Below are positions 9,407-19,799 of a DNA stretch of 64,000 nucleotides, piece by piece (the first letter of the stretch is position 1; every line of letters begins with the position of its first letter). A program made the position numbers and the translations under genes. This DNA is from Armigeres subalbatus. Lineage: Eukaryota > Arthropoda > Insecta > Diptera > Culicidae. The stretch spans positions 51,361,907 to 51,425,906 of the forward strand of contig NC_085140.1 in NCBI RefSeq assembly GCF_024139115.2, given 5' to 3'. A model generated the notes under the pieces. It ran no database searches. It was not told the DNA's origin and worked only from the letters and a program-made list of their open reading frames with translations.

Positions 9407-9478
9407 GATGTGAGAAATTTGGACATATTATGTATCTTAAAGGCATGGTCAAGTCAAGTCCTACGTCCACTTAGCGGT
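9407..9478. repeat. Inverted repeat arm 2 (partner 8431-8507)
   Basis: Direct-strand copy of the sequence complementary to 8431-8507. It is followed by TTATGTCACAGACATTACCC, which has no partner at the other arm. 9110-9406 and 9479-9561 hold nothing I recognise. Confidence 0.6.
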
Positions 9479-9561
9479 TATGTCACAGACATTACCCATT
9501 GTTCGTTTTTTAACTTGGTTTTTATTGTATTTCATAATTTACTATAGCATTACGAAAGAAA

Positions 9562-10076
9562 AAAACCCAGATTAATCCACCTAGCGGTGATGGTGCCTTT
9601 CTCGTTCGTTCAAAAGGTTTGGAAAAATCTCAAATAACACCAATATGTGGATTGGTCTTATTTTTCATATTTGTTTATATGCAGAAAAAAATTCTCGCCA
9701 AACGCAATTTGTTGCAAACAAATCGGATGAGCATAAGAGCAAAAAATGGCATTTTATTTAGTAGTTTTAAAATTAGTATTTTCGCCATAACGTTTGACCC
9801 AATTGTACGATCCGGCCAAGTTTCGTTAGTTAACAATGGGACAAGATTCTACGTCGAATGCAATCTGTTGCGAGTGACCTGAGAAGCACACATATTGCAC
9901 ATCAATCACAGTAACTTATATATGACCGGATTCAGTCACAATATGGTTACTGCAACCAGATTTGTTGAAATTGTGTAGCTTGGGGAATAGATGAAGTCTA
10001 AGTGCTAAGAAAGTGAGCTAGACTTTTTTGAACTCTTTTTCACAATAAATAGTAATTCGACCATAACATCTAAGCC
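9562..10076. repeat. Hairpin terminus and diverged first units of the tandem array
   Basis: Starts with ACCCAGATTAATCCACCTAG, the same terminus as the repeat at 1868-2290 in the opposite orientation, then CGGTGATGGTGCCTTTCTCG. It continues into one or two strongly diverged array units (landmarks near 9700 and 9800, including GACAAGATTCTACGTCGAAT). About 9890-10070 is the least similar part. Confidence 0.6.
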
Positions 10077-11986
10077 CATAGTCCGATCTGGCTAATTTTC
10101 AATAAGAAAATATGAGACATTCTGCGTCGAATGCTGCGAACAAATCGGATGAGGAAAAAGTGCCTGAAAAATGAATGACATTTTTTTAGCGATTTTTTTC
10201 AGAACAAAATGGTATAATTTTCGATCGCATAGTCCGATATGGCCAATTTTCAATAGGAAACAACGGGACAGGATTCTACGTCGAATGCAACTTGTTGTGA
10301 GCAAATCGATTGAGGATAAGTGCCCGGAAAATGAGTGACATTTTTTACGCGATTTTTTCGTATGAATTTGTATTTTTGCCATAACTTCTGATCCCATAGT
10401 CCGATCTGACCAATTTCAAATAGGAAACAATGGGACAGGATTCTGCGTCGAATGCAACTTGTTGCGAGCAAATCGGTTGAGGATAAGTGCCCGAAAATCG
10501 AGTGACATTTTTACGCGATTTTTGTATGAATTTGTATTTTGGACATAACTTCTGATCCCATAGTCCGATCTGACCAATTTCAAATAGTAAACAATGAGAC
10601 AGGATTCTGCGTCGAATGCAACTAATCAGATTGCACACAAATCGGTTAAGGATAAGTGCCCGAAAAATGAGTGACATTTTTTACGTGATTTTTTCGTATG
10701 AATTTGTATTTTGGCCATAACTTTCGATCCCATAGTCCGATCTGGCCAATTTAAAATAGGAAACAATGAGACAGGATTCTGCGTCGAATGCAACTTGTTG
10801 CGAACAAATCAGTTGAAGATAAGTGCCCGAAAATGAGTGACATTTTTACGCGATTTTTTCGTATGAATTTGTATTTTGGCCATAACTTCTGATCCCATAG
10901 TCCGATCTGACCAATTTCAAATAGGAAACAATGGGACAGGATTCTGCGTCGAATGCAACTTGCTGCGAGCGCAAATCGGTTGAGGATAAGTGCCCGAAAA
11001 ATGAGTGACATTTTTACGCGATTTTTCGTATGAATTTGTATTTTGGCCATAACTTCTGATCCCATAGTCCGATCTGACCAATTTTCAGAAGGAAACAATG
11101 GGACAGGATTCTGCGTCGAATGCAACTTGTTGCGAGCAAATCAGTTGAAGATAAGTGCCCGAAAATGAGTGACATTTTTACGCGATTTTTCGTATGAGTT
11201 TGTATTTTGACCATAACTTCTGATTCCATAGTCCGATCTGACCAATTTCAAATAGGAAACAATGCGACAGGATTCTGCGTCGAATGCAACTTGTTGCAAA
11301 CAAATCAGTTAAGGATAAGTGCCCGAAAAATGAGTGACATTTTTACGTGATTTTTTCGTATGAATTTGTATTTTGGCCATAACTTTCGATCCCATAGTCC
11401 GATCTGGCCAATTTAAAATAGGAAACAATGAGACAGGATTCTGCGTCGAATGCAACTTGTTGCGAGCAAATCGGTTGAAGATAAGTGCCCGAAAAATGAG
11501 TGACATTTTTTACGCGATTTTTTTGTATGAATTTGTATTTTGGCCATAACTTCTGATCCCATAGTCCGATCTGACCAATTTCAAATAGGAAACAATGAGA
11601 CAGGATTCTGCGTCGAATGCAACTTGTTGCAAGCAAATCGGTTAAGGATAAGTGCCCGAAAAATGAGTGACATTTTTCGTGTAATTTTTCTATGAATTTG
11701 TATTTTGGCCATAACTTTCGATCCCATAGTCCGATCTGGCCAATTTAAAATAGGAAACAATGAGACAGGATTCTGCGTCGAATGCAACTTGTTGCGAGCA
11801 AATCGGTTGAGGATAAGTGCCCGAAAATGAGTGACATTTTTACGCGATTTTTCGTATGAATTTGTATTTTGGCCATAACTTTCGATCCCATAGTCCGATC
11901 TGGCCAATTTCAAATAGGAAACAATGGGACAGGATTCTGCGTCGAATGCAACTTGTTGCGAGTAAATCGGTTGAGGATAAATGCCC
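10077..11986. repeat. Tandem array, ~165-bp unit, 12 copies
   Basis: The landmark CATAGTCCGAT recurs at 10077, 10228, 10395, 10559, 10731, 10896, 11063, 11226, 11393, 11560, 11725 and 11889. Spacings are 151-172 bp, mostly 163-167. Each unit also carries GACAGGATTCTGCGTCGAAT, a (C)AACTTGTTGCGAGCAAATC core and TGAGTGACATTTTTACGCGA. Adjacent units are nearly identical, so amplification is recent. Antisense frames stay open across units and give about 100-aa pseudo-proteins; these follow from the repeat and are not genes. Confidence 0.9.
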
Positions 11987-12114
11987 GTCTAGTCTACGTC
12001 GGTTGACGAAATAAATAATAAATAAATATCTGCTGAAGGAACAGACAAAATCCATCCAGCCGTTTTCGAGTTATGCGGATACGAACACAGACCATTTTAT
12101 TTTTATCATATAGA
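11987..12114 (-). mobile_element. Helitron-like 5' terminus (reverse orientation)
   Basis: Read on the minus strand from 12114 the sequence starts TCTATATGATAAAAATAAAA and soon contains TTCGTATCCGCATAACTCG and AACGGCTGG. The flanking base before TC is A, as required by the A|T insertion preference of Helitrons. A second terminus of this type on the plus strand starts at 55842. No RepHel coding sequence is present. The array abuts it directly, so the whole 9562-12114 may be one non-autonomous unit. Confidence 0.4.
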
Positions 12115-13019
12115 TATCTTCATATTTTTGAATAAAATGGTTTTTCTTTATTCAATTTTAATGGTTTTCAACGGAAATATTATTTAGATTTGTATTTTCA
12201 TTGATTTATTTATATTCATTTTGTTTCAAGATTATTTTTATACACCATAATTTAATTTTTATTTGTCGCCACAGTTGCATGGAAATATGTACTTAGGGAT
12301 ACAACAACCAACCGTCGACCTGAAACATTTTTGTTGTATTTGAAATCCGGATTATATTTTAAATAATTTACCTATCTAATAGGAAAAATAAATATCAGAG
12401 GTAGAATTTTTCTCTTTAGACCCTTCGAGCGCCAACTATTTTTATGCTTCGAGTCTTCCTGTTTAGCCTCTGAAAGAACAGCTTCCAAGCCCCCCAGAGC
12501 TGAATTAATCTAAATGAAAATCAGATTCAACAGTAACTATAAAAATATATTCAACGTACCTTATCGAATGGCTAATATCTCACACCACTCGCCATCGTTG
12601 GTTAACTTTCGAAATATTTTTGAAAATCTGACTAGTGTTCGAAAGTCCCCATATTGTTTAAATATTTTTAAACGAAGCCAAACTTTCCAAAGTTCCTATT
12701 TCCTCAATACAAATATGTGAGTTTTACCATCGAATGTTTTTGGGCTTTTGAAAACGATTGAACTTCGGCTACAAATTATGACCATATTCAATGTGTATGG
12801 TTTGGAATTTCGTTCTTATCCAGAAATCTCTTTAAATTTATCGTTGTTAATAAAATGAAGTGCTTCATAGTAACGAATCGAATTATAAAAGACTACAAAA
12901 TATAAAGATGTCAATATATAAAAGAAATTAACTAAACGGACCGTGACCCCCTGTGCAATGCAGCGGAGCGGTGACAGAAACAGATTTAACAGTTAGCCTA
13001 TAAATATATTTCTAGCATA
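12115..13019. other. AT-rich spacer, nothing recognised
   Basis: No ORF above chance, no clear inverted ends. Poly(T)- and poly(A)-rich low-complexity DNA. Confidence 0.5.
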
Positions 13020-13170
13020 AGGTTATTTTGCCGAAAATGTCATTTGGTCGAACAGTTCCTTTGACTGAAAAAAAGCTTGGCCGTATAGCTAGTTTGGTCG
13101 AAAGGGCCATTTGGCCAAAATAGACATTCGGTCGAAAGTGTCGTTCGGCTGAATTGGTCATTTTGGATAT
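13020..13170. repeat. Degenerate GGCCGAAA-type short-period repeat, block 1
   Basis: A run of roughly 18-22-bp imperfect units built on (T)TTGGTCGAAA / TTTGGCC / TTCGGCTGAA. Sister blocks lie near 13670-13800, 14235-14410, 15580-15790, 15890-16125 and 19290-19375, some reversed. They appear to be one decayed simple-sequence family. 13171-13490 is degenerate DNA of GGAAATTC-type words. Confidence 0.55.
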
Positions 13171-13499
13171 TTTCACCTCTAAAAAATTATGAACTTCCCC
13201 AGAAAATTCTTCAAGTTTTTTCCAGAATATTTATTTGGAAATTATTTTCAGATTTTCCACAGGAATTGCAATTTTTGAGATCTCTTTGGAATTACCAAGA
13301 AGAGCTCCTTGGATTTACCGAGGAAAATTGTTTGGAATTGACATGAGAAACTCTTCAGAGTTTTCACGGGAAGCTGTTCCAAATTTCTTCAGAAAAATAT
13401 TCAGAATATCCACGGAAAGGTCCTATTGAGTTTCTGTTGAGTATTCTTAGAAATTTACACAAACAATTGTGACTGGTAAAAGGGATGCCTTAATGTTGA

Positions 13500-14573
13500 C
13501 TTCCTCAATCTAAATTGTTTGAGACGGCTAGTTTTTTAAATCCTTTATTAGATTGATTTTTTTGCAGGGATAAGTTCATCACTAGACGACTAGTTTGGCC
13601 TAGTCAACTTTAAAACAACAGAAATATGCTCGGAATTTTTTAAGGATTTTTGGATTTCTTCACTCGTTTAGCTAAATGGCCTTTTCTGGCCATTAAACAA
13701 AATTCCGTAACCTCTCTAATTTAAAAAATCGATACAGGTCCTTAGACCAAAAGACATCCAGCCAAATACCATTTAGCAAAACTAAACGTTTAACGGAAAC
13801 TGTTATCAGGTCCAGTACTGGTAGTTTTCGTGACTGTCGTGTGAAAGCGAAAACAGTTACATTTTCATTTTCAACAGACCAAATGAAAATGTAGCTGTAT
13901 TCCGGTCACCTGTCACATCACAAGCAGTCATGATGGGAATATTGCTTTGTTTTGAAATCTAAATTTCTCAATAGTTTTGAAAAATCTGTGCAAATAACGA
14001 TGACTAGTCGATAAAATGATTGTATTGTTTTTGATTTTCGAATTAGAACTTAGAAGTAACATTATTGAAGTGAAGAAGTAACAATAGTTTGATGCGCTTT
14101 CATGAAATAAAAATCCGTGAAAATTTGGCAGAATTCCTTTCATTGCTAATGTTTTCTATGAAAGCGGGGGAGAATAAAATGTAAATATCGCGTGACCTCT
14201 CTCAATGAAAATGAAAATCTCAGTACTGATCCAGGTCAAGATGGGTTTGACCGAAAATGTAGTTTGACCGGAAGCGACGTACAGCGAAAAGAAAAATTTG
14301 GCCCAGCTGATAAAAGTTGTTTGCCCTAACAGGCCATTTGGCTAAAATGCCGTTCAGCCGAAAAAAGTCATTTGACCGTATAGATCATCTGACTAAAATC
14401 GTCTTTCGGTAAGAATTCCCAGATAACCAGAATGCATGCATAATAGAATTGTTTTCTGTTTTCATATGCGCACAAATTTAATCGTATACCAGTCGCGAAA
14501 ACGCTTTTACATACAAAAGTGGAGGCGATATATGTATATTTCTTATCCGATGTTGCACGGTAGTATATGCGAT
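13500..14573. other. AT-rich spacer with two GGCCGAAA-type blocks
   Basis: Contains decayed short-period repeat at about 13670-13800 (CATTTAGCAAAACT words) and 14235-14410 (TTTGACCG / TTCAGCCG words). 13810-14230 holds no ORF or terminus I recognise. Confidence 0.4.
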
Positions 14574-15164
14574 GTGCACTATAGATAGTGGAATTGACGA
14601 TTAAAGGTTGCATGAAGAAGAAGAATCGAAGGATGATATCTGAAAAATATTGCACGGGGAAGCATACGGGAAAGTTTTTAAAACTCTTCTCAAGAATTCT
14701 AAGAGTAATTTAATTAAAAACGGTTAGCAGTACGGGGTTGGACTTTCCTTCTACTGCATAATAAACGCAATTTTTCGATTTCAAATTTAATTTTATGATA
14801 TCATACTTAATACACAGTATAAAAAAAATCCAAACCCGTACTGCTTTCCCTTTTTAATTAAATTGTTTCTAGAATTTTTGTGAAGAGTTTAAAAAAATAA
14901 TGCTTTCCCTTGCAATATTTTTCTAATATCATCCTTCGACTTCTTCTTCTTCATGCAACATTTAATCGCCAATATATAGATGAGCGAAGATAAATCCTCT
15001 GTCTCCAAACGAACTGTCAAACGTGTCTCCAAACGAGCATGACGTCACGATTTCAATGGAAACGTTAAGGGCTATGACGTCATATGCGCGTGTGTGCACG
15101 GGCAAAGAAATCGACTCAGCCATGCTTTCGCTCATCTATAGATGCTACTATCTATAATGTGCAC
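14574..15164. mobile_element. Foldback (long inverted repeat) element
   Basis: The arm 14574-14742 is matched in reverse by 14828-14974 plus 15141-15164. Words such as GCAGTACGGG, GAAGAAGAAG, ATGATAT and ACTATAGATAGT pair with CCCGTACTGC, CTTCTTCTTC, ATATCAT and ACTATCTATA. The loop is about 85 bp. The right arm is split by a separate MITE (14975-15140) that has no counterpart in the left arm, which dates that MITE after the foldback. No ORF. Confidence 0.8.
14975..15140. mobile_element. Short MITE with TATAGATGAGCGA termini (166 bp)
   Basis: A perfect 13-bp inverted repeat: TATAGATGAGCGA at 14975-14987 and TCGCTCATCTATA at 15128-15140. The interior includes two GACGTCA motifs. It sits inside the right arm of the foldback element. 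TSD is probably TA but cannot be separated from the TIR. Confidence 0.75.
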
Positions 15165-16141
15165 GACTTTTTAAGCGAGTTTGTTTGTTATACATTGCGA
15201 TATAGTTTGTGATAACAAGCTCTGTTTGACAGAAAATCCTATTTCATTTGAGTTTGTCTGCAGGGATATGCGATGTCAACAAATCACGGTATCAAAAGTG
15301 TGATTGCTATCGCAGTATGAACGAGTGCAAAGAAGGCCAAACTCAATCGTAGAGCGTTGGCTGGCTTCGGTCCAAGCAGCGATAGCAGTGACGTCAATTG
15401 TTTACAGTGAAAATTGATGTTTACGTACATGACGATAGTGCCTTGTTTTTGTATGCCGTGTAAACAAATGAAACTGGAATAAACTCGTAAAATAGCCTAC
15501 TGTGCAGGAAAATTTATAAATAAACTGATGAGCTCTGCACCACAATGTTCTTTCTGCTTTCTTTGAAAAGTAACGTACGGCTGAATTTATCGCTTTGTCA
15601 AAATGGCGTTCAGCCGAATAGGTCGTTTGACGGAAAATGCCGTTTAAACGAATGTTTTTTTTTTTTTTTGCAGAAAGATCATTTCCGGGCCAAATGACCA
15701 TTCTTATCAAACGGCATTTTCGGTCAAATGATTTATTCGGTTAAATGATTTTTTTCAGCTGTATGTCGCTTTCGGTCAAACCATTTTCGACCTGATAACA
15801 GTTTCCTTCAATTTGGCTTAATGGAATTTGGTTAGATGACTTTTGACTTAAAGGCCAGTATCGACTTAAAAAGTAGAGAGGTCACGAAATGTCGGTCATT
15901 AGGCCAAATGGATGGATATTTTTGACTAAATTACCCGTTCAGTTATTGACAAACTTATGACCTATTGGCTCAAACTATATTTTCGGCCAATTCTGAATGG
16001 GCTATTCTGTCAAACGACTATTTCGACCAAACGGCATTTTCGGGCTGATGATCTTTTCGGTCTAACGATCATTTCGGCCAAATTATCAATTCGGCCGTAT
16101 GTCACTTTCGGCCAATGGAATTTCCCAAGAATTTATTATGT
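15165..16141. other. Spacer with GGCCGAAA-type blocks
   Basis: 15165-15580 has no recognised content. 15580-15790 and 15890-16125 are decayed short-period repeats (CATTTCGGCCAAA, TTTCGGTCAAA). An 18-base T run lies at about 15655-15670. Confidence 0.45.
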
Positions 16142-16340
16142 CACACTTAAAATAAATCACCGACTTCGGTAAAATTTTACCGAAATCTCATCCACTGAAC
16201 TGTTCGGTAAATTATTTTACTGATTTTCGGTGATTTTGACAGTTGAGCAATGGAAAAAATCTGTAAATTAATTTACCGAACAGTTCAGCGGTTGAGATTT
16301 CGGTAAAATTTACCGAATACTGTAAAATGAGCTAAGTGTG
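16142..16340. mobile_element. Short MITE, CACACTTA family (~200 bp)
   Basis: The ends CACACTTA and TAAGTGTG, with TA to the right, match those of the 956-bp MITE at 6461-7416. The interior is almost palindromic: CGGTAAAATTTTACCGAAATC near the left end and GATTTCGGTAAAATTTACCG near the right. It is thus a shorter member of the same family. Confidence 0.7.
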
Positions 16341-16567
16341 TACAATATAGGGTATCTGTTCCATTATTAATAACATGATCCTATATCAATAACATTCGCA
16401 AAACGGGCAATTTAGGCTCAATTTGTGTCGTGTTTTGTTGTTTTCCGACGTGCTCTCTGCTGAAACAAATCACAAAATGAGAAACAAAACAAATAGCGCA
16501 CCAATTCTTTGTTTTCGAATGGTATTGATCTGGGTACATGGTATGAATTCAAGGAGCAGTTCCCCTA
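16341..16567. other. Short spacer, nothing recognised
   Basis: Non-coding, no repeat ends visible. Confidence 0.4.
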
Positions 16568-16832
16568 CTAGTCGTTCTATAACTGCAACATGTTTTAGTT
16601 TCAGTTAGCACAGGCAGTTCGATAACTGCAACGCATACTAGATGTCAAATGATTGTCAGAAGACGTCAGATGCAATAGAAGTGCACCAACAGTGTGCAGT
16701 GCAATACAGCTAGCATCGACTTTGAAATCGTTTTGAAGTTCAGCTATCCGATAACTGCAAAACTGATGTAACTATCGAATTGCAGTAAAAAGCATTGTAG
16801 TTAAATGACTTCCAGTTATCGAACGTCTACTG
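16568..16832. mobile_element. pogo/Tc1-like MITE (265 bp)
   Basis: Flanked by TA (16566-16567 and 16833-16834). The left end reads CTAGTCGTTCTATAACTGC and the right end, reverse-complemented, reads CAGTAGACGTTCGATAACTG, about 15 matches in 19. CAGT...GATAACTG termini with a TA duplication are typical of pogo-group MITEs. Further internal copies of GATAACTGCAA occur. No ORF of note. Confidence 0.7.
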
Positions 16833-17312
16833 TACAAAGAATTTCCTGGAGAAGTCCAAAAAATCTGCGAACTGTTTTCCGTTGAAATACAAAAAAAATT
16901 TATTGAGATCTACATTTTGAACAATCCTCCGCACAAAATTTTAAAGAAGTTTCCCTTTAACGTTCCAGAGAATTTTCCTTGAAAACTTCTTAGAGTCTCC
17001 CGTGAAAATTCTTAAGAATTTACTGTTCTATCGTTGGCCATGCCAAACTAGCCATTTTAATTATTCTAGACTGAAAAAGCCAATGCTAAAACACACATTC
17101 TACCAGCCGCGCTCTCCTACAATTATGAAGAATTTTATGTGTAAATTTCGAAGAATGCTCAACGGAAACTCAACAAAAACTTTCCGTGAATTTACGAAGA
17201 TTTTCCTGTTAAAGTTTAGAACAATTTCTTGTTGAAATTCTGAAGTTTCTCATTTAAATTGCGACGAATTTTATTTAGGAATTCTAAAGAGCTTCTCTTG
17301 GTAAAGGCTGCC
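16833..17312. other. Degenerate spacer
   Basis: Dominated by decayed words such as GAAATTC / GAATTTCC with no stable period; similar DNA is at 13180-13490, 17806-17990 and 19380-19600. The last 10 bp (GTAAAGGCTGCC) resemble the end of the MITE units that follow. Confidence 0.4.
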
Positions 17313-17805
17313 TTAAGGTAGCCTCACACCTCGGGAATTTGGTTCGCGGATTTTTTCCCCATGCATTTTTGCATATGCGATGTTTTCGGAATTTGGACAC
17401 GGAAAATCAAAATCCCGGCCCCATTTAAAATACACGGGGCTCAAAATCCGCTGGAAAATTTTCTCGAGGTGTGAGGCAGCCTTAAGACTGCCTTACACCT
17501 CGGGAAAATTTTCCGCCGGATTTTTGCCCCCGTGTATTTTAAATGGGGCATGGATTTTGGTTTTCAGTGCCCAAATCCCGAAAACATCGCATATGTAAAA
17601 ATGCATTGGGGAAAATACCGCGAGCCAAATTCCAGAGGTGTGAGGCTACGTTCGGGAATTTGTTCTGCGGATTTTTTCCCCATGTATTTTTACATATGCG
17701 ATATTTTCGGGATTTGGGCACGGAAAATCAAAATCCCGACCCCCTTTAAAGTACACCGTACCAAATTCCGGCGGAAAATTTTCCCGAGGTGTAAGGCAGC
17801 CTTAA
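17313..17805. mobile_element. Chain of three TTAA-joined MITE units
   Basis: Unit 1 (17317-17481) is bounded by TTAA at 17313-17316 and 17482-17485. Unit 2 (17486 to about 17648) is the same sequence in opposite orientation. Unit 3 (about 17649-17801) returns to the first orientation, lacks its outer bases, and ends at TTAA 17802-17805. The ends read GGTAGCCTCACACCTCGGGAA and complements, and each unit contains GCATATG(C)GATGTTTTCGG-type core. TTAA junctions point to a piggyBac-like MITE. Confidence 0.8.
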
Positions 17806-18009
17806 TTCAAAAGATTTCGAAACTTTAAAATAGTTCCCGTGGAAAATCCGGAAATAATTTCCAAATTTAGGAAAAATTTATAGAATTTTATGGAGAAGTT
17901 CATTAGGTTTATTATGGGAAATTCAAAAGATTCTTTCTTTGAAAATGAAAGTCTTGAAAATATCCCGAAAAAATGCAAAAAAAATCTTCAAGAAACGTAA
18001 TAAAAAATG

Positions 18010-18083
18010 CCACGCCGATTCACGCCGCCGCCGCCGGCTAAAAAGGATTCCGGTGTGACGCCAAAAACGCCGCCGCCGACGAC
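18010..18083. repeat. GCCGCC-rich imperfect tandem repeat, left copy
   Basis: CACGCCGATTCACGCCGCCG and following CGCC-rich words. An opposite-strand counterpart (CGGCGGCGG, GGCGTG) lies at 19610-19706. The pair flanks 1.5 kb and stands out as GC-rich islands in AT-rich DNA. The spacer 17806-18009 is degenerate. Confidence 0.55.
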
Positions 18084-18107
18084 CAAAATTCTGTCGATTC
18101 TAATGCT

Positions 18108-18503
18108 ACGTACACACCAGTCAAGCAGTTCGACGAACATTGACTCCACCCCCAAGAAAACGCTTCGGTTGCTGCTTTGTTGGAACGTGTGTGAAGTTGT
18201 TCGAACAACCATTTGACAGTTGGCGGCTCTGTTGGAAAAAATTAAAACGGTTTGATTTTGGTTTGAGTTGTCGGGGGTGGAGTCAAGGTTCGCCGAACAT
18301 GTTTGAGCATTTGTAGTGAAGTTGCACAAATCCCCATATATTTTTTGATGGTTGGTGCTCTAGTTGGTGCTTCGGTCGTTCGTGTGTGATATTGTTGGTC
18401 GAATAAATTGATTGTTCGTGTCGGTGTTGATAAAAATTGATGAATGTTTGAATAAACGGGAGGTGGAGTCAATGTTGGTCGAACTGCTTGACCGTGTGTA
18501 CGT
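18108..18503. mobile_element. MITE with ~43-bp terminal inverted repeats (396 bp)
   Basis: The left end ACGTACACACCAGTCAAGCA, followed by GTTCGACGAACATTGACTCC, matches the reverse complement of the right end with only a few differences over about 43 bp. No obvious TSD. The interior repeats the GTTGGTGCT / GTTCG words. No transposase. Confidence 0.75.
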
Positions 18504-19609
18504 TCCATAATAGTATAATCAACTGGATTTTATCCCAAATCGAACAGCCGGCGGTTTGTCAAAAAGTGGTTGAGATTGAATGTTATTGTTTGTTGAGTAA
18601 CTGCCACCAACTTTCACCACTACGTACCAACAGACCGACATTTGGAAATAAACTTTAATCAAATAACTTTAGGCTAGATATCTTAGCGAAGTCTGAAAAC
18701 ATAATGAGATCATATGGTCGGGGTCAGTCAAACCGCACCAAGCGGCTTGTCGACTGACTTGTGATAGTTTGCTCGTAAAAGGACAACGGAAATAGTTTCA
18801 TATCAATTTAAACGTACATTTGCAGTAGGATATCCTCAGTTATGGGGTTGAGGGATATCCGATACGATTCACGATCAATTGAATCTGCTAAACGAAAGTT
18901 TGAGCGGAAAAATCGGTAATTTTTCGTTGGCGCTTGGTGCGTTTTGGCTGAACCTCGATCATATCATGAAACATATTTTGATTTTGACATCATATTGAGT
19001 CATAATTCGTTTTCAAATATGTATAAATCATTATGATTGATTACATATTTTGATCTTATTTAGCTGTAGATTACTAAATTGAAAGATATGACATCAAATA
19101 TCAAAATTTGTTTTCGATTTGCTCTCATCGACAGCAGGAATAGTTAATGATTGAATGTCACAATAAGATATTTCTGCTATCACGTTTTGTTATTTTAACC
19201 GTTAAAACGACCAAAAAGATATCAAAATAAGTAAACATAATCGATGATTTTTCAACATTAAAAAAAAGTTATCGGTTTGCTCGGGAAGGCTTCTACCAAA
19301 TAGTCTTTTCGGTTAAACGACATATTCGGCCTAACAACTTTCAGCTTTGTGACTTTCTGTCGAAAGACTATTTCTCTTCAAAAATTCAATTTCAAGTAGA
19401 TTTTTTCTGAGTTTCAATGGGAACTCCTTCGCAATTTTTACGCTTAGTTTTTACGAAGAGCTTTTCAAAATTTCAACAAGATATTGTATGGAATTTTCAT
19501 GGAAGTAATTGGTATCTTCACGTGGTTCATCAACGTGGTATTGTAGAGATCTATCAGGAAATTATATGGAAATTGCACTGAATCTTTGGAGTTTCCACTG
19601 AAAATTTGA
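18504..19609. other. AT-rich spacer, nothing recognised
   Basis: No convincing ORF. A GGCCGAAA-type block is at 19290-19375 and degenerate GAAATTC-type DNA at 19380-19600. Confidence 0.45.
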
Positions 19610-19706
19610 ATCGGCGTGGAAAATTATAGATTAGCGGCGTGACAAATTTGAAACGTCGGCGGCGGCGGCGTGCTAAAAACTGTCGGCGACGGCGTGGCGC
19701 ACACCT
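19610..19706. repeat. CGGCGG-rich imperfect tandem repeat, right copy
   Basis: Contains AGCGGCGTGAC, GTCGGCGGCGGCGGCGTG and GTCGGCGACGGCGTGGCG. It is in opposite orientation to 18010-18083. Confidence 0.55.
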
Positions 19707-19799
19707 TTAAGTCTGACGCCATTTGGCTACCAAGTTATTGGAAGCTTTCAACATTCTCCACTGGTTGCCCGGCCACTGTGAAACTGGAAGGCGTCACCG

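Noticed and set aside
10077..11986. CRISPR-like array
   Set aside because: The whole 165-bp unit is conserved with no unique spacers, and the genome is animal.
10092..12055. Series of 65-124-codon minus-strand ORFs sharing the same residues (SCIRRRILSHCFL and similar)
   Set aside because: They are translations of the 165-bp tandem unit; the frame stays open by chance of the period and no protein family fits.
17532..17828. 98-codon ORF with repeated FPMYF/ICDIFG words
   Set aside because: It runs through the TTAA-joined MITE units, and the repetition reflects the units.
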